A DNA stretch of 64,000 nucleotides, from positions 21,480,006 to 21,544,005 of the forward strand of contig NC_073691.1 in the NCBI RefSeq assembly GCF_029784155.1. The letters run 5' to 3'. The position numbers and the translations under genes are program-made. The stretch is from Uranotaenia lowii. Taxonomy: Eukaryota; Arthropoda; Insecta; Diptera; Culicidae. Positions 28,401-42,475 of the stretch are shown one piece after another. The number at the start of each line of letters is the position of its first letter. Position 1 is the first letter of the stretch. Under the pieces are notes generated by a model. It did not search any database, was not told the origin of the DNA, and saw nothing but the letters and a program-made list of their open reading frames with translations.

Positions 28401-30621
28401 GGATCACAACTTTAAAATGCGATTTCCGGCCTTTAGAAGCGTTTTTTCGGGATTCTGAGCTTAATTTGGGATCACAACTTTAAAATGAGATTTCTGGCCT
28501 CTAGAAGCCGTTTTTCGTGATTCTGAGCTTAATTTGGGATCACAACTTTAAAATGCGATTTCTGGCCTTTAGAAGCCGTTTTTCGGGATTCTGAGCTTAA
28601 TTTGGGATCACAACTTTAAAATGCGATTTCCGGCCTTTAGAAGCGTTTTTTCGAGATTCTGAGCTCAATTTGGGATCACAACTTTAAAATGCGATTTCCG
28701 GCCTTTAGAAGCGTTTTTTTCGGGATTCTGAGCTTAATTTGGGATCACAACTTTAAAATGCGATTTCCGGCCTTTAGAAGCGTTTTTTCGGGATTCTGAG
28801 CTTAATTTGGGATCACAACTTTAAAATGAGATTTCCGGTCTTTAGAAGCTTTTTTTCGGGATTCTGAGCTTAATTTGGGATCACAACTTTAAAATGCGAT
28901 TTCCGGCCTTTAGAAGCGTTTTTTCGAGATTCTGAGCTCAATTTGGGATCACAACTTTAAAATGCGATTTCCGGCCTTTAGAAGCGTTTTTTCGAGATTC
29001 TGAGCTCAATTTGGGATCACAACTTTAAAATGCGATTTCTGGCCTTTAGAAGCCGTTTTTCGGGATTCTGAGCTTAATTTGGGATCACAACTTTAAAATG
29101 CGATTTCTGGCCTTTAGAAGCCGTTTTTCGGGATTCTGAGCTTAATTTGGGATCACAACTTTAAAATGCGATTTCCGGCCTTTAGAAGCGTTTTTTCGAG
29201 ATTCTGAGCTCAATTTGGGATCACAACTTTAAAATGCGATTTCCGGCCTTTAGAAGCGTTTTTTCGGGATTCTGAGCTTAATTTGGGATCACAACTTTAA
29301 AATGCGATTTCCGGCCTTTAGAAGCGTTTTTTCGGGATTCTGAGCTTAATTTGGGATCACAACTTTAAAATGCGATTTCTGGCCTTTAGAAGCCGTTTTT
29401 CGGGATTCTGAGCTTAATTTGGGATCACAACTTTAAAATGCAATTTCTGGCCTTTAGAAGCCGTTTTTCGGGATTCTGAGCTTAATTTGGGATCACAACT
29501 TTAAAATGCGATTTCTGGCCTCTAGAAGCGTTTTTTCGAGATTCTGAGCTTAATTTGGGATCACAAGTTTAAAATGCGATTTCTGGCCTTTAGAAGCCGT
29601 TTTTCGGGATTCTGAGCTTAATTTGGGATCACAACTTTAAAATGCGATTTACGGCCTTTAGAAGCGTTTTTTCGAGATTCTGAGCTCAATTTGGGATCAC
29701 AACTTTAAAATGCGATTTCCGGCCTTTAGAAGCGTTTTTTCGGGATTCTGAGCTTAATTTGGGATCACAACTTTAGAATGCGATTTCCGGCCTTTAGAAG
29801 CGTTTTTTCGGGATTCTGAGCTTAATTTGGGATCACAACTTTAAAATGCGATTTCTGGCCTTTAGAAGCCGTTTTTCGGGATTCTGAGCTTAATTTGGGA
29901 TCACAACTTTAAAATGCGATTTCTGGCCTTTAGAAGCGTTTTTTCGAGATTCTGAGCTTAATTTGGGATCACAAGTTTAAAATGCGATTTCTGGCCTTTA
30001 GAAGCCGTTTTTCGGGATTCTGAGCTTAATTTGGGATCACAACTTTAAAATGCGAGTTCTGGCCTTTAGAAGCCGTTTTTCGGGATTCTGAGCCTAATTT
30101 GGGATCACAACTTTAAAATGCGATTTCTGGCCTTTAGAAGCGTTTTTTCGAGATTCTGAGCTTAATTTGGGATCACAAGTTTAAAATGCGATTTCTGGCC
30201 TTTAGAAGCCGTTTTTCGGGATTCTGAGCTTAATTTGGGATCACAACTTTAAAATGCGATTTCTGGCCTTTAGAAGCGTTTTTTCGAGATTCTGAGCTTA
30301 ATTTGGGATCACAACTTTAAAATGCGATTTCTGGCCTTTAGAAGCCGTTTTTCGGGATTCTGAGCTTAATTTGGGATCACAACTTTAAAATGCGATTTCT
30401 GGCCTTTAGAAGCCGTTTTTCGGGATTCTGAGCTTAATTTGGGATCACAACTTTAAAATGCGATTTCCGGCCTTTAGAAGCGTTTTTTCGAGATTCTGAG
30501 CTCAATTTGGGATCACAACTTTAAAATGCGATTTCCGGCCTTTAGAAGCGTTTTTTCGGGATTCTGAGCTTAATTTGGGATCACAACTTTAGAATGCGAT
30601 TTCCGGCCTTTAGAAGCGTTT
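25453..30621. repeat. 5,169-bp satellite megarepeat, copy 2
   Basis: This is the second copy of the block, directly abutting copy 1. The only substitution I found between the two at the sites compared is T at 24,925 against C at 30,094. I did not compare every base, but identity must be very high. The odd seven-T run (28,714-28,720) is shared, so it predates the duplication. A third copy starts for less than two monomers after 30,621 and then diverges (GCCG where GCGT would be expected near 30,745). The two-copy state with almost no divergence means a recent amplification, or an assembly duplication that read depth must exclude. Confidence 0.93.
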
Positions 30622-33600
30622 TTTCGGGATTCTGAGCTTAATTTGGGATCACAACTTTAAAATGCGATTTCTGGCCTTTAGAAGCCGTTTTTCGGGATTC
30701 TGAGCTTAATTTGGGATCACAACTTTAAAATGCGATTTCTGGCCTTTAGAAGCCGTTTTTCGGGATTCTGAGCTTAATTTGGGATCACAACTTTAAAATG
30801 CGAGTTCTGGCCTTTAGAAGCCGTTTTTCGGGATTCTGAGCTTAATTTGGGATCACAACTTTAAAATGCGATTTCTGGCCTTTAGAAGCGTTTTTTCGAG
30901 ATTCTGAGCTTAATTTGGGATCACAACTTTAAAATGCGATTTCTGGCCTTTAGAAGCCGTTTTTCGGGATTCTGAGCTTAATTTGGGATCACAACTTTAA
31001 AATGCGAGTTCTGGCCTTTAGAAGCGTTTTTTCGGGATTCTGAGCTTAATTTGGGATCACAACTTTAAAATGCGATTTCTGGCCTTTAGAAGCGTTTTTT
31101 CGAGATTCTGAGCTTAATTTGGGATCACAACTTTAAAATGCGATTTCTGGCCTTTAGAAGCCGTTTTTCGGGATTCTGAGCTTAATTTGGGATCACAACT
31201 TTAAAATGCGATTTCTGGCCTTTAGAAGCCGTTTTTCGGGATTCTGAGCTTAATTTGGGATCACAACTTTAAAATGCGATTTCCGGCCTTTAGAAGCGTT
31301 TTTTCGGGATTCTGAGCTTAATTTGGGATCACAACTTTAGAATGCGATTTCCGGCCTTTAGAAGCGTTTTTTCGGGATTCTGAGCTTAATTTGGGATCAC
31401 AACTTTAAAATGCGATTTCTGGCCTTTAGAAGCCGTTTTTCGGGATTCTGAGCTTAATTTGGGATCACAACTTTAAAATGCGATTTCTGGCCTTTAGAAG
31501 CCGTTTTTCGGGATTCTGAGCTTAATTTGGGATCACAACTTTAAAATGCGATTTCTGGCCTTTAGAAGCGTTTTTTCGAGATTCTGAGCTTAATTTGGGA
31601 TCACAAGTTTAAAATGCGATTTCTGGCCTTTAGAAGCCGTTTTTCGGGATTCTGAGCTTAATTTGGGATCACAACTTTAAAATGCGAGTTCTGGCCTTTA
31701 GAAGCCGTTTTTCGGGATTCTGAGCTTAATTTGGGATCACAACTTTAAAATGCGATTTCTGGCCTTTAGAAACCGTTTTTGGGGATTCTGAGCTTAATTT
31801 GGGATCACAACTTTAAAATGCGATTTCTGGCCTTTAGAAGCCGTTTTTCGGGATTCTGAGCTTAATTTGGGATCACAACTTTAAAATGCGAGTTCTGGCC
31901 TTTAGAAGCCGTTTTTCGGGATTCTGAGCTTAATTTGGGATCACAACTTTAAAATGCGATTTCTGGCCTTTAGAAGCGTTTTTTCGAGATTCTGAGCTTA
32001 ATTTGGGATCACAAGTTTAAAATGCGATTTCTGGCCTTTAGAAGCCGTTTTTCGGGATTCTGAGCTTAATTTGGGATCACAACTTTAAAATGCGATTTCT
32101 GGCCTTTAGAAGCCGTTTTTCGGGATTCTAAGCTTAATTTGGGATCACAACTTTAAAATGCGATTTCTGGCCTTTAGAAGCCGTTTTTCGGGATTCTGAG
32201 CTTAATTTGGGATCACAACTTTAAAATGCGATTTCTGGCCTTTAGAAGCCGTTTTTCGGGATTCTGAGCTTAATTTGGGATCACAACTTTAAAATGCGAT
32301 TTCTGGCCTTTAGAAGCCGTTTTTCGGGATTCTGAGCTTAATTTGGGATCACAACTTTAAAATGCGATTTCTGGCCTTTAGAAGCCGTTTTTCGGGATTC
32401 TGAGCTTAATTTGGGATCACAACTTTAAAATGCGAGTTCTGGCCTTTAGAAGCCGTTTTTCGGGATTCTGAGCTTAATTTGGGATCACAACTTTAAAATG
32501 CGATTTCTGGCCTTTAGAAGCCGTTTTTCGGGATTCTGAGCTTAATTTGGGATCACAACTTTAAAATGCGATTTCTGGCCTTTAGAAGCCGTTTTTCGGG
32601 ATTCTGAGCTTAATTTGGGATCACAACTTTAAAATGCGATTTCTGGCCTTTAGAAGCCGTTTTTCGGGATTCTAAGCTTAATTTGGGATCACAACTTTAA
32701 AATGCGATTTCTGGCCTTTAGAAGCCGTTTTTCGGGATTCTGAGCTTAATTTGGGATCACAACTTTAAAATGCGAGTTCTGGCCTTTAGAAGCCGTTTTT
32801 CGGGATTCTGAGCTTAATTTGGGATCACAACTTTAAAATGCGATTTCTGGCCTTTAGAAACCGTTTTTGGGGATTCTGAGCTTAATTTGGGATCACAACT
32901 TTAAAATGCGATTTCTGGCCTTTAGAAGCCGTTTTTCGGGATTCTGAGCTTAATTTGGGATCACAACTTTAAAATGCGAGTTCTGGCCTTTAGAAGCCGT
33001 TTTTCGGGATTCTGAGCTTAATTTGGGATCACAACTTTAAAATGCGATTTCTGGCCTTTAGAAGCGTTTTTTCGAGATTCTGAGCTTAATTTGGGATCAC
33101 AAGTTTAAAATGCGATTTCTGGCCTTTAGAAGCCGTTTTTCGGGATTCTGAGCTTAATTTGGGATCACAACTTTAAAATGCGATTTCTGGCCTTTAGAAG
33201 CCGTTTTTCGGGATTCTGAGCTTAATTTGGGATCACAACTTTAAAATGCGATTTCTGGCCTTTAGATGCGTTTTTTCGAGATTCTGAGCTTAATTTGGGA
33301 TCACAAGTTTAAAATGCGATTTCTGGCCTTTAGAAGCCGTTTTTCGGGATTCTGAGCTTAATTTGGGATCACAACTTTAAAATGCGATTTCCGGCCTTTA
33401 GAAGCGTTTTTTCGAGATTCTGAGCTCAATTTGGGATCACAACTTTAAAATGCGATTTCCGGCCTTTAGAAGCGTTTTTTCGGGATTCTGAGCTTAATTT
33501 GGGATCACAACTTTAAAATGCGATTTCCGGCCTTTAGAAGCGTTTTTTCGGGATTCTGAGCTTAATTTGGGATCACAACTTTAAAATGCGATTTCTGGCC

Positions 33601-36600
33601 TTTAGAAGCCGTTTTTCGGGATTCTGAGCTTAATTTGGGATCACAACTTTAAAATGCGATTTCTGGCCTTTAGAAGCCGTTTTTCGGGATTCTGAGCTTA
33701 ATTTGGGATCACAACTTTAAAATGCGATTTCTGGCCTTTAGAAGCGTTTTTTCGAGATTCTGAGCTTAATTTGGGATCACAAGTTTAAAATGCGATTTCT
33801 GGCCTTTAGAAGCCGTTTTTCGGGATTCTGAGCTTAATTTGGGATCACAACTTTAAAATGCGAGTTCTGGCCTTTAGAAGCCGTTTTTCGGGATTCTGAG
33901 CTTAATTTGGGATCACAACTTTAAAATGCGATTTCTGGCCTTTAGAAGCGTTTTTTCGAGATTCTGAGCTTAATTTGGGATCACAAGTTTAAAATGCGAT
34001 TTCTGGCCTTTAGAAGCCGTTTTTCGGGATTCTGAGCTTAATTTGGGATCACAACTTTAAAATGCGAGTTCTGGCCTTTAGAAGCCGTTTTTCGGGATTC
34101 TGAGCTTAATTTGGGATCACAACTTTAAAATGCGATTTCTGGCCTTTAGAAGCGTTTTTTCGAGATTCTGAGCTTAATTTGGGATCACAACTTTAAAATG
34201 CGATTTCTGGCCTTTAGAAGCGTTTTTTCGTGATTCTGAGCTTAATTTGGGATCACAACTTTAAAATGCGATTTCTGGCCTTTAGAAGCGTTTTTTCGGG
34301 ATTCTGAGCTTAATTTGGGATCACAACTTTAAAATGCGATTTCTGGCCTTTAGAAGCGTTTTTTCGAGATTCTGAGCTTAATTTGGGATCACAACTTTAA
34401 AATGCGATTTCTGGCCTTTAGAAGCCGTTTTTCGGGATTCTGAGCTTAATTTGGGATCACAACTTTAAAATGCGATTTCCGGCCTTTAGAAGCGTTTTTT
34501 CGAGATTCTGAGCTCAATTTGGGATCACAACTTTAAAATGCGATTTCCGGCCTTTAGAAGCGTTTTTTCGGGATTCTGAGCTTAATTTGGGATCACAACT
34601 TTAAAATGCGATTTCCGGCCTTTAGAAGCGTTTTTTCGGGATTCTGAGCTTAATTTGGGATCACAACTTTAAAATGCGATTTCTGGCCTTTAGAAGCCGT
34701 TTTTCGGGATTCTAAGCTTAATTTGGGATCACAACTTTAAAATGCGATTTCTGGCCTTTAGAAGCCGTTTTTCGGGATTCTGAGCTTAATTTGGGATCAC
34801 AACTTTAAAATGCGATTTCTGGCCTTTAGAAGCGTTTTTTCGAGATTCTGAGCTTAATTTGGGATCACAAGTTTAAAATGCGATTTCTGGCCTTTAGAAG
34901 CCGTTTTTCGGGATTCTGAGCTTAATTTGGGATCACAACTTTAAAATGCGAGTTCTGGCCTTTAGAAGCCGTTTTTCGGGATTCTGAGCTTAATTTGGGA
35001 TCACAACTTTAAAATGCGATTTCCGGCCTTTAGAAGCGGGTTTTCGGGATTCTGAGCTTAATTTGGGATCACAACTTTAAAATGCGATTTCTGGCCTTTA
35101 GAAGCCGTTTTTCGGGATTCTGAGCTTAATTTGGGATCACAACTTTAAAATGCGATTTCTGGCCTTTAGAAGCGTTTTTTCGAGATTCTGAGCTTAATTT
35201 GGGATCACAAGTTTAAAATGCGATTTCTGGCCTTTAGAAGCCGTTTTTCGGGATTCTGAGCTTAATTTGGGATCACAACTTTAAAATGCGATTTCTGGCC
35301 TTTAGAAGCCGTTTTTCGGGATTCTGAGCTTAATTTGGGATCACAACTTTAAAATGCGATTTCTGGCCTTTAGAAGCCGTTTTTCGGGATTCTGAGCTTA
35401 ATTTGGGATCACAACTTTAAAATGCGATTTCTGGCCTTTAGAAGCCGTTTTTCGGGATTCTAAGCTTAATTTGGGATCACAACTTTAAAATGCGATTTTT
35501 GACCTTTAGAAGCCGTTTTTCGGGATTCTGAGCCTAATTTGGGATCAAAACTTTAAAATGCGATTTCTGGCCTTAGGAAGCCGTTTTTCGGGATTCTGAG
35601 CTTAATTTGGGATCACAACTTTAAAATGCGATTTCTGGCCTTTAGAAGCCGTTTTTCGGGATTCTGAGCTTAATTTGGGATCACAACTTTAAAATGCGAT
35701 TTCCGGCCTTTAGAAGCGTTTTTTCGAGATTCTGAGCTCAATTTGGGATCACAACTTTAAAATGCGATTTCCGGCCTTTAGAAGCGGGTTTTCGGGATTC
35801 TGAGCTTAATTTGGGATCACAACTTTAAAATGCGATTTCTGGCCTTTAGAAGCCGTTTTTCGGGATTCTGAGCTTAATTTGGGATCACAACTTTAAAATG
35901 CGATTTCTGGCCTTTAGAAGCCGTTTTTCGGGATTCTGAGCTTAATTTGGGATCACAACTTTAAAATGCGATTTCCGGCCTTTAGAAGCGTTTTTTCGAG
36001 ATTCTGAGCTCAATTTGGGATCACAACTTTAAAATGCGATTTCCGGCCTTTAGAAGCGTTTTTTCGGGATTCTGAGCTTAATTTGGGATCACAACTTTAA
36101 AATGCGATTTCCGGCCTTTAGAAGCGTTTTTTCGGGATTCTGAGCTTAATTTGGGATCACAACTTTAAAATGCGATTTCTGGCCTTTAGAAGCCGTTTTT
36201 CGGGATTCTGAGCTTAATTTGGGATCACAACTTTAAAATGCGATTTCCGGCCTTTAGAAGCGTTTTTTCGGGATTCTGAGCTTAATTTGGGATCACAACT
36301 TTAAAATGCGATTTCTGGCCTTTAGACGCGTTTTTTCGGGATTCTGAGCTTAATTTGGGATCACAACTTTAAAATGAGATTTCCGGTCTTTAGAAGCTTT
36401 TTTTCGGGATTCTGAGCTTAATTTGGGATCACAACTTTAAAATGCGATTTCTGGCCTTTAGAAGCCGTTTTTCGGGATTCTGAGCTCAATTTGGGATCAC
36501 AACTTTAAAATGCGATTTCCGGCCTTTAGAATCGTTTTTTCGGGATTCTGAGCCTAATTTGGGATCACAACTTTAAAATGCGATTTCTGGCCTTTAGAAG

Positions 36601-37726
36601 CGTTTTTTCGAGATTCTGAGCTCAATTTGGGATCACAACTTTAAAATGCGATTTCCGGCCTTTAGAAGCGGGTTTTCGGGATTCTGAGCTTAATTTGGGA
36701 TCACAACTTTAAAATGCGATTTCTGGCCTTTAGAAGCCGTTTTTCAGGATTCTGAGCTTAATTTGGGATCACAACTTTAAAATGCGATTTCTGGCCTTTA
36801 GAAGCCGTTTTTCGGGATTCTGAGCTTAATTTGGGATCACAACTTTAAAATGCGAGTTCTGGCCTTTAGAAGCCGTTTTTCGGGATTCTGAGCTTAATTT
36901 GGGATCACAACTTTAAAATGCGATTTCTGGCCTTTAGAAGCGTTTTTTCGAGATTCTGAGCTTAATTTGGGATCACAAGTTTAAAATGCGATTTCTGGCC
37001 TTTAGAAGCCGTTTTTCGGGATTCTGAGCTTAATTTGGGATCACAACTTTAAAATGCGATTTCTGGCCTTTAGAAGCCGTTTTTCGGGATTCTGAGCTTA
37101 ATTTGGGATCACAACTTTAAAATGCGATTTCTGGCCTTTAGAAGCCGTTTTTCGGGATTCTGAGCTTAATTTGGGATCACAACTTTAAAATGCGATTTCT
37201 GGCCTATAGAAGCCGTTTTTCGGGATTCTAAGCTTAATTTGGGATCACAACTTTAAAATGCGATTTCCGGCCTTTAGAATCGTTTTTTCGGGATTCTGAG
37301 CCTAATTTGGGATCACAACTTTAAAATGCGATTTCTGGCCTTTAGAAGCGTTTTTTCGAGATTCTGAGCTCAATTTGGGATCACAACTTTAAAATGCGAT
37401 TTCCGGCCTTTAGAAGCGGGTTTTCGGGATTCTGAGCTTAATTTGGGATCACAACTTTAAAATGCGATTTCTGGCCTTTAGAAGCCGTTTTTCGGGATTC
37501 TGAGCTTAATTTGGGATCACAACTTTAAAATGCGATTTCTGGCCTTTAGAAGCCGTTTTTCGGGATTCTGAGCTTAATTTGGGATCACAACTTTAAAATG
37601 CGATTTCCGGCCTTTAGAAGCGTTTTTTCGGGATTCTGAGCTTAATTTGGGATCACAACTTTAAAATGCGATTTCTGGCCTTTAGAAGCCGTTTTTCGGG
37701 ATTCTGAGCTTAATTTGGGATCACAA

Positions 37727-38345
37727 TTCTGAGCTTAATTTGGGATCACAACTTTAAAATGCGATTTCCGGCCTTTAGAAGCGTTTTTTCGAGATTCTGA
37801 GCTCAATTTGGGATCACAACTTTAAAATGCGATTTCCGGCCTTTAGAAGCGTTTTTTCGGGATTCTGAGCTTAATTTGGGATCACAACTTTAAAATGCGA
37901 TTTCCGGCCTTTAGAAGCGTTTTTTCGGGATTCTGAGCTTAATTTGGGATCACAACTTTAAAATGCGATTTCTGGCCTTTAGAAGCCGTTTTTCGGGATT
38001 CTGAGCTTAATTTGGGATCACAATTCTGAGCTTAATTTGGGATCACAACTTTAAAATGCGATTTCTGGCCTTTAGAAGCCGTTTTTCGGGATTCTGAGCT
38101 TAATTTGGGATCACAACTTTAAAATGCGATTTCTGGCCTTTAGAAGCGTTTTTTCGAGATTCTGAGCTCAATTTGGGATCACAACTTTAAAATGCGATTT
38201 CCGACCTTTAGAAGCGTTTTTTCGGGATTCTGAGCTTAATTTGGGATCACAACTTTAAAATGCGATTTCTGGCCTTTAGAAGCCGTTTTTCGGGATTCTG
38301 AGCTTAATTTGGGATCACAATTCTGAGCTTAATTTGGGATCACAA
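37727..38345. repeat. 25-bp partial-monomer duplications, cluster of 3
   Basis: The same p21-p45 duplication occurs at 37,727, 38,024 and 38,321, each 297 bp apart (four monomers plus 25). The last two are inside the 4.4-kb megarepeat and recur at 42,476 and 42,773. The first marks the left limit of that megarepeat, so the insert may lie at the exchange point. Confidence 0.95.
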
Positions 38346-40059
38346 CTTTAAAATGCGATTTCTGGCCTTTAGAAGCCGTTTTTCGGGATTCTGAGCTTAA
38401 TTTGGGATCACAACTTTAAAATGCGATTTCCGGCCTTTAGAAGCGTTTTTTCGGGATTCTGAGCTTAATTTGGGATCACAACTTTAAAATGCGATTTCTG
38501 GCCTTTAGACGCGTTTTTTCGGGATTCTGAGCTTAATTTGGGATCACAACTTTAAAATGCGATTTCCGGCCTTTAGAAGCGTTTTTTCGGGATTCTGAGC
38601 TTAATTTGGGATCACAACTTTAAAATGCGATTTCCGGCCTTTAGAAGCGTTTTTTCGGGATTCTGAGCTTAATTTGGGATCACAACTTTAAAATGCGATT
38701 TCTGGCCTTTAGAAGCCGTTTTTCGGGATTCTGAGCTTAATTTGGGATCACAACTTTAAAATGCGATTTCTGGCCTTTAGAAGCCGTTTTTCGGGATTCT
38801 GAGCTTAATTTGGGATCACAACTTTAAAATGCGATTTCCGGCCTTTAGAAGCGTTTTTTCGAGATTCTGAGCTCAATTTGGGATCACAACTTTAAAATGC
38901 GATTTCCGGCCTTTAGAAGCGTTTTTTCGGGATTCTGAGCTTAATTTGGGATCACAACTTTAAAATGCGATTTCCGGCCTTTAGAAGCGTTTTTTCGGGA
39001 TTCTGAGCTTAATTTGGGATCACAACTTTAAAATGCGATTTCTGGCCTTTAGAAGCCGTTTTTCGGGATTCTGAGCTCAATTTGGGATCACAACTTTAAA
39101 ATGCGATTTCCGGCCTTTAGAAGCGTTTTTTCGGGATTCTGAGCCTAATTTGGGATCACAACTTTAAAATGCGATTTCCGGCCTTTAGAAGCGTTTTTTC
39201 GAGATTCTGAGCTCAATTTGGGATCACAACTTTAAAATGCGATTTCCGGCCTTTAGAAGCGGGTTTTCGGGATTCTGAGCTTAATTTGGGATCACAACTT
39301 TAAAATGCGATTTCTGGCCTTTAGAAGCCGTTTTTCGGGATTCTGAGCTTAATTTGGGATCACAACTTTAAAATGCGATTTCTGGCCTTTAGAAGCCGTT
39401 TTTCGGGATTCTGAGCTTAATTTGGGATCACAACTTTAAAATGCGATTTCTGGCCTTTAGAAGCCGTTTTTCGGGATTCTGAGCTTAATTTGGGATCACA
39501 ACTTTAAAATGCGATTTCTGGCCTTTAGAAGCGTTTTTTCGAGATTCTGAGCTTAATTTGGGATCACAAGTTTAAAATGCGATTTCTGGCCTTTAGAAGC
39601 CGTTTTTCGGGATTCTGAGCTTAATTTGGGATCACAACTTTAAAATGCGAGTTCTGGCCTTTAGAAGCCGTTTTTCGGGATTCTGAGCTTAATTTGGGAT
39701 CACAACTTTAAAATGCGATTTCTGGCCTTTAGAAACCGTTTTTGGGGATTCTGAGCTTAATTTGGGATCACAACTTTAAAATGCGATTTCTGGCCTTTAG
39801 AAGCCGTTTTTCGGGATTCTGAGCTTAATTTGGGATCACAACTTTAAAATGCGAGTTCTGGCCTTTAGAAGCCGTTTTTCGGGATTCTGAGCTTAATTTG
39901 GGATCACAACTTTAAAATGCGATTTCTGGCCTTTAGAAGCGTTTTTTCGAGATTCTGAGCTTAATTTGGGATCACAAGTTTAAAATGCGATTTCTGGCCT
40001 TTAGAAGCCGTTTTTCGGGATTCTGAGCTTAATTTGGGATCACAACTTTAAAATGCGAT

Positions 40060-40536
40060 TTCCGGCCTTTAGAAGCGTTTTTTCGAGATTCTGAGCTCAA
40101 TTTGGGATCACAACTTTAAAATGCGATTTCCGGCCTTTAGAAGCGTTTTTTCGGGATTCTGAGCTTAATTTGGGATCACAACTTTAAAATGCGATTTCCG
40201 GCCTTTAGAAGCGTTTTTTCGAGATTCTGAGCTCAATTTGGGATCACAACTTTAAAATGCGATTTCCGGCCTTTAGAAGCGTTTTTTCGGGATTCTGAGC
40301 TTAATTTGGGATCACAACTTTAAAATGCGATTTCCGGCCTTTAGAAGCGTTTTTTCGAGATTCTGAGCTCAATTTGGGATCACAACTTTAAAATGCGATT
40401 TCCGGCCTTTAGAAGCGTTTTTTCGGGATTCTGAGCTTAATTTGGGATCACAACTTTAAAATGCGATTTCCGGCCTTTAGAAGCGTTTTTTCGAGATTCT
40501 GAGCTCAATTTGGGATCACAACTTTAAAATGCGATT
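40060..40536. repeat. 136-bp alternating dimers (GAGCTC type)
   Basis: Seven monomers in a row carry p63 C (TTTCCGG) and alternate strictly between a CGAG monomer with GAGCTCAA and a CGGG monomer with GAGCTTAA. This makes 3.5 copies of a 136-bp dimer. The same seven-monomer run is at about 44,376-44,852 in the second 4.3-kb megarepeat copy. Confidence 0.85.
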
Positions 40537-40929
40537 TCTGGCCTTTAGAAGCCGTTTTTCGGGATTCTGAGCTTAATTTGGGATCACAACTTTAAAATGC
40601 GAGTTCTGGCCTTTAGAAGCCGTTTTTCGGGATTCTGAGCTTAATTTGGGATCACAACTTTAAAATGCGATTTCTGGCCTTTAGAAGCGTTTTTTCGAGA
40701 TTCTGAGCTTAATTTGGGATCACAACTTTAAAATGCGATTTCTGGCCTTTAGAAGCCGTTTTTCGGGATTCTGAGCTTAATTTGGGATCACAACTTTAAA
40801 ATGCGATTTCTGGCCTTTAGAAGCCGTTTTTCGGGATTCTGAGCTTAATTTGGGATCACAACTTTAAAATGCGATTTCTGGCCTTTAGAAGCCGTTTTTC
40901 GGGATTCTGAGCTTAATTTGGGATCACAA

Positions 40930-41319
40930 TTCTGAGCTTAATTTGGGATCACAACTTTAAAATGCGATTTCTGGCCTTTAGAAGCCGTTTTTCGGGATTC
41001 TAAGCTTAATTTGGGATCACAACTTTAAAATGCGATTTTTGACCTTTAGAAGCCGTTTTTCGGGATTCTGAGCCTAATTTGGGATCAAAACTTTAAAATG
41101 CGATTTCTGGCCTTTGGAAGCCGTTTTTCGGGATTCTGAGCTTAATTTGGGATCACAACTTTAAAATGCGATTTCTGGCCTTTAGAAGCCGTTTTTCGGG
41201 ATTCTGAGCTTAATTTGGGATCACAACTTTAAAATGCGATTTCTGGCCTTTAGAAGCCGTTTTTCGGGATTCTGAGCTTAATTTGGGATCACAATTCTGA
41301 GCTTAATTTGGGATCACAA
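40930..41319. repeat. 25-bp partial-monomer duplications, pair
   Basis: Two copies of the p21-p45 duplication start at 40,930 and 41,295, 365 bp apart. Between them lies one full TAAGCTT/TTTTTGACC cassette. The pair recurs at 45,246 and 45,611 in the second megarepeat copy. Confidence 0.95.
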
Positions 41320-42475
41320 CTTTAAAATGCGATTTCTGGCCTTTAGAAGCCGTTTTTCGGGATTCTGAGCTTAATTTGGGATCACAACTTTAAAATGCGA
41401 TTTCCGGCCTTTAGAAGCGTTTTTTCGAGATTCTGAGCTCAATTTGGGATCACAACTTTAAAATGCGATTTCCGGCCTTTAGAAGCGTTTTTTCGGGATT
41501 CTGAGCTTAATTTGGGATCACAACTTTAAAATGCGATTTCCGGCCTTTAGAAGCGTTTTTTCGAGATTCTGAGCTCAATTTGGGATCACAACTTTAAAAT
41601 GCGATTTCCGGCCTTTAGAAGCGTTTTTTCGGGATTCTGAGCTTAATTTGGGATCACAACTTTAAAATGCGATTTCCGGCCTTTGGAAGCGTTTTTTCGG
41701 GATTCTGAGCTTAATTTGGGATCACAACTTTAAAATGCGATTTCTGGCCTTTAGAAGCCGTTTTTCGGGATTCTGAGCTTAATTTGGGATCACAACTTTA
41801 AAATGCGATTTCCGGCCTTTAGAAGCGTTTTTTCGGGATTCTGAGCTTAATTTGGGATCACAACTTTAAAATGCGATTTCTGGCCTTTAGACGCGTTTTT
41901 TCGGGATTCTGAGCTTAATTTGGGATCACAACTTTAAAATGAGATTTCCGGTCTTTAGAAGCTTTTTTTCGGGATTCTGAGCTTAATTTGGGATCACAAC
42001 TTTAAAATGCGATTTCTGGCCTTTAGAAGCCGTTTTTCGGGATTCTGAGCTTAATTTGGGATCACAACTTTAAAATGCGAGTTCTGGCCTTTAGAAGCCG
42101 TTTTTCGGGATTCTGAGCTTAATTTGGGATCAAAACTTTAAAATGCGATTTCTGGCCTTTGGAAGCCGTTTTTCGGGATTCTGAGCTTAATTTGGGATCA
42201 CAACTTTAAAATGCGATTTCCGGCCTTTAGAAGCGTTTTTTCGAGATTCTGAGCTCAATTTGGGATCACAACTTTAAAATGCGATTTCCGGCCTTTAGAA
42301 GCGTTTTTTCGGGATTCTGAGCTTAATTTGGGATCACAACTTTAAAATGCGATTTCCGGCCTTTAGAAGCGTTTTTTCGGGATTCTGAGCTTAATTTGGG
42401 ATCACAACTTTAAAATGCGATTTCTGGCCTTTAGAAGCCGTTTTTCGGGATTCTGAGCTTAATTTGGGATCACAA

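Larger units (their letters stand above)
37727..42131. repeat. About 4.4-kb satellite megarepeat, copy 1
   Basis: This block starts with a 25-bp partial monomer and contains, in order, two more 25-bp inserts (38,024 and 38,321), a GACGCG monomer (about 38,510), a GCGGGTTTTCGGG monomer (about 39,260), a GAAACCGTTTTTGGGG monomer (39,732), an alternating dimer stretch (40,060-40,536), two 25-bp inserts (40,930 and 41,295) and a GACGCG/GCTTTTTTT pair (about 41,889-41,970). The same order follows at +4,452 bp in the left part and +4,316 bp in the right part. The change in offset is two monomers present here (about 39,920-40,055) and absent from copy 2. Confidence 0.9.
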
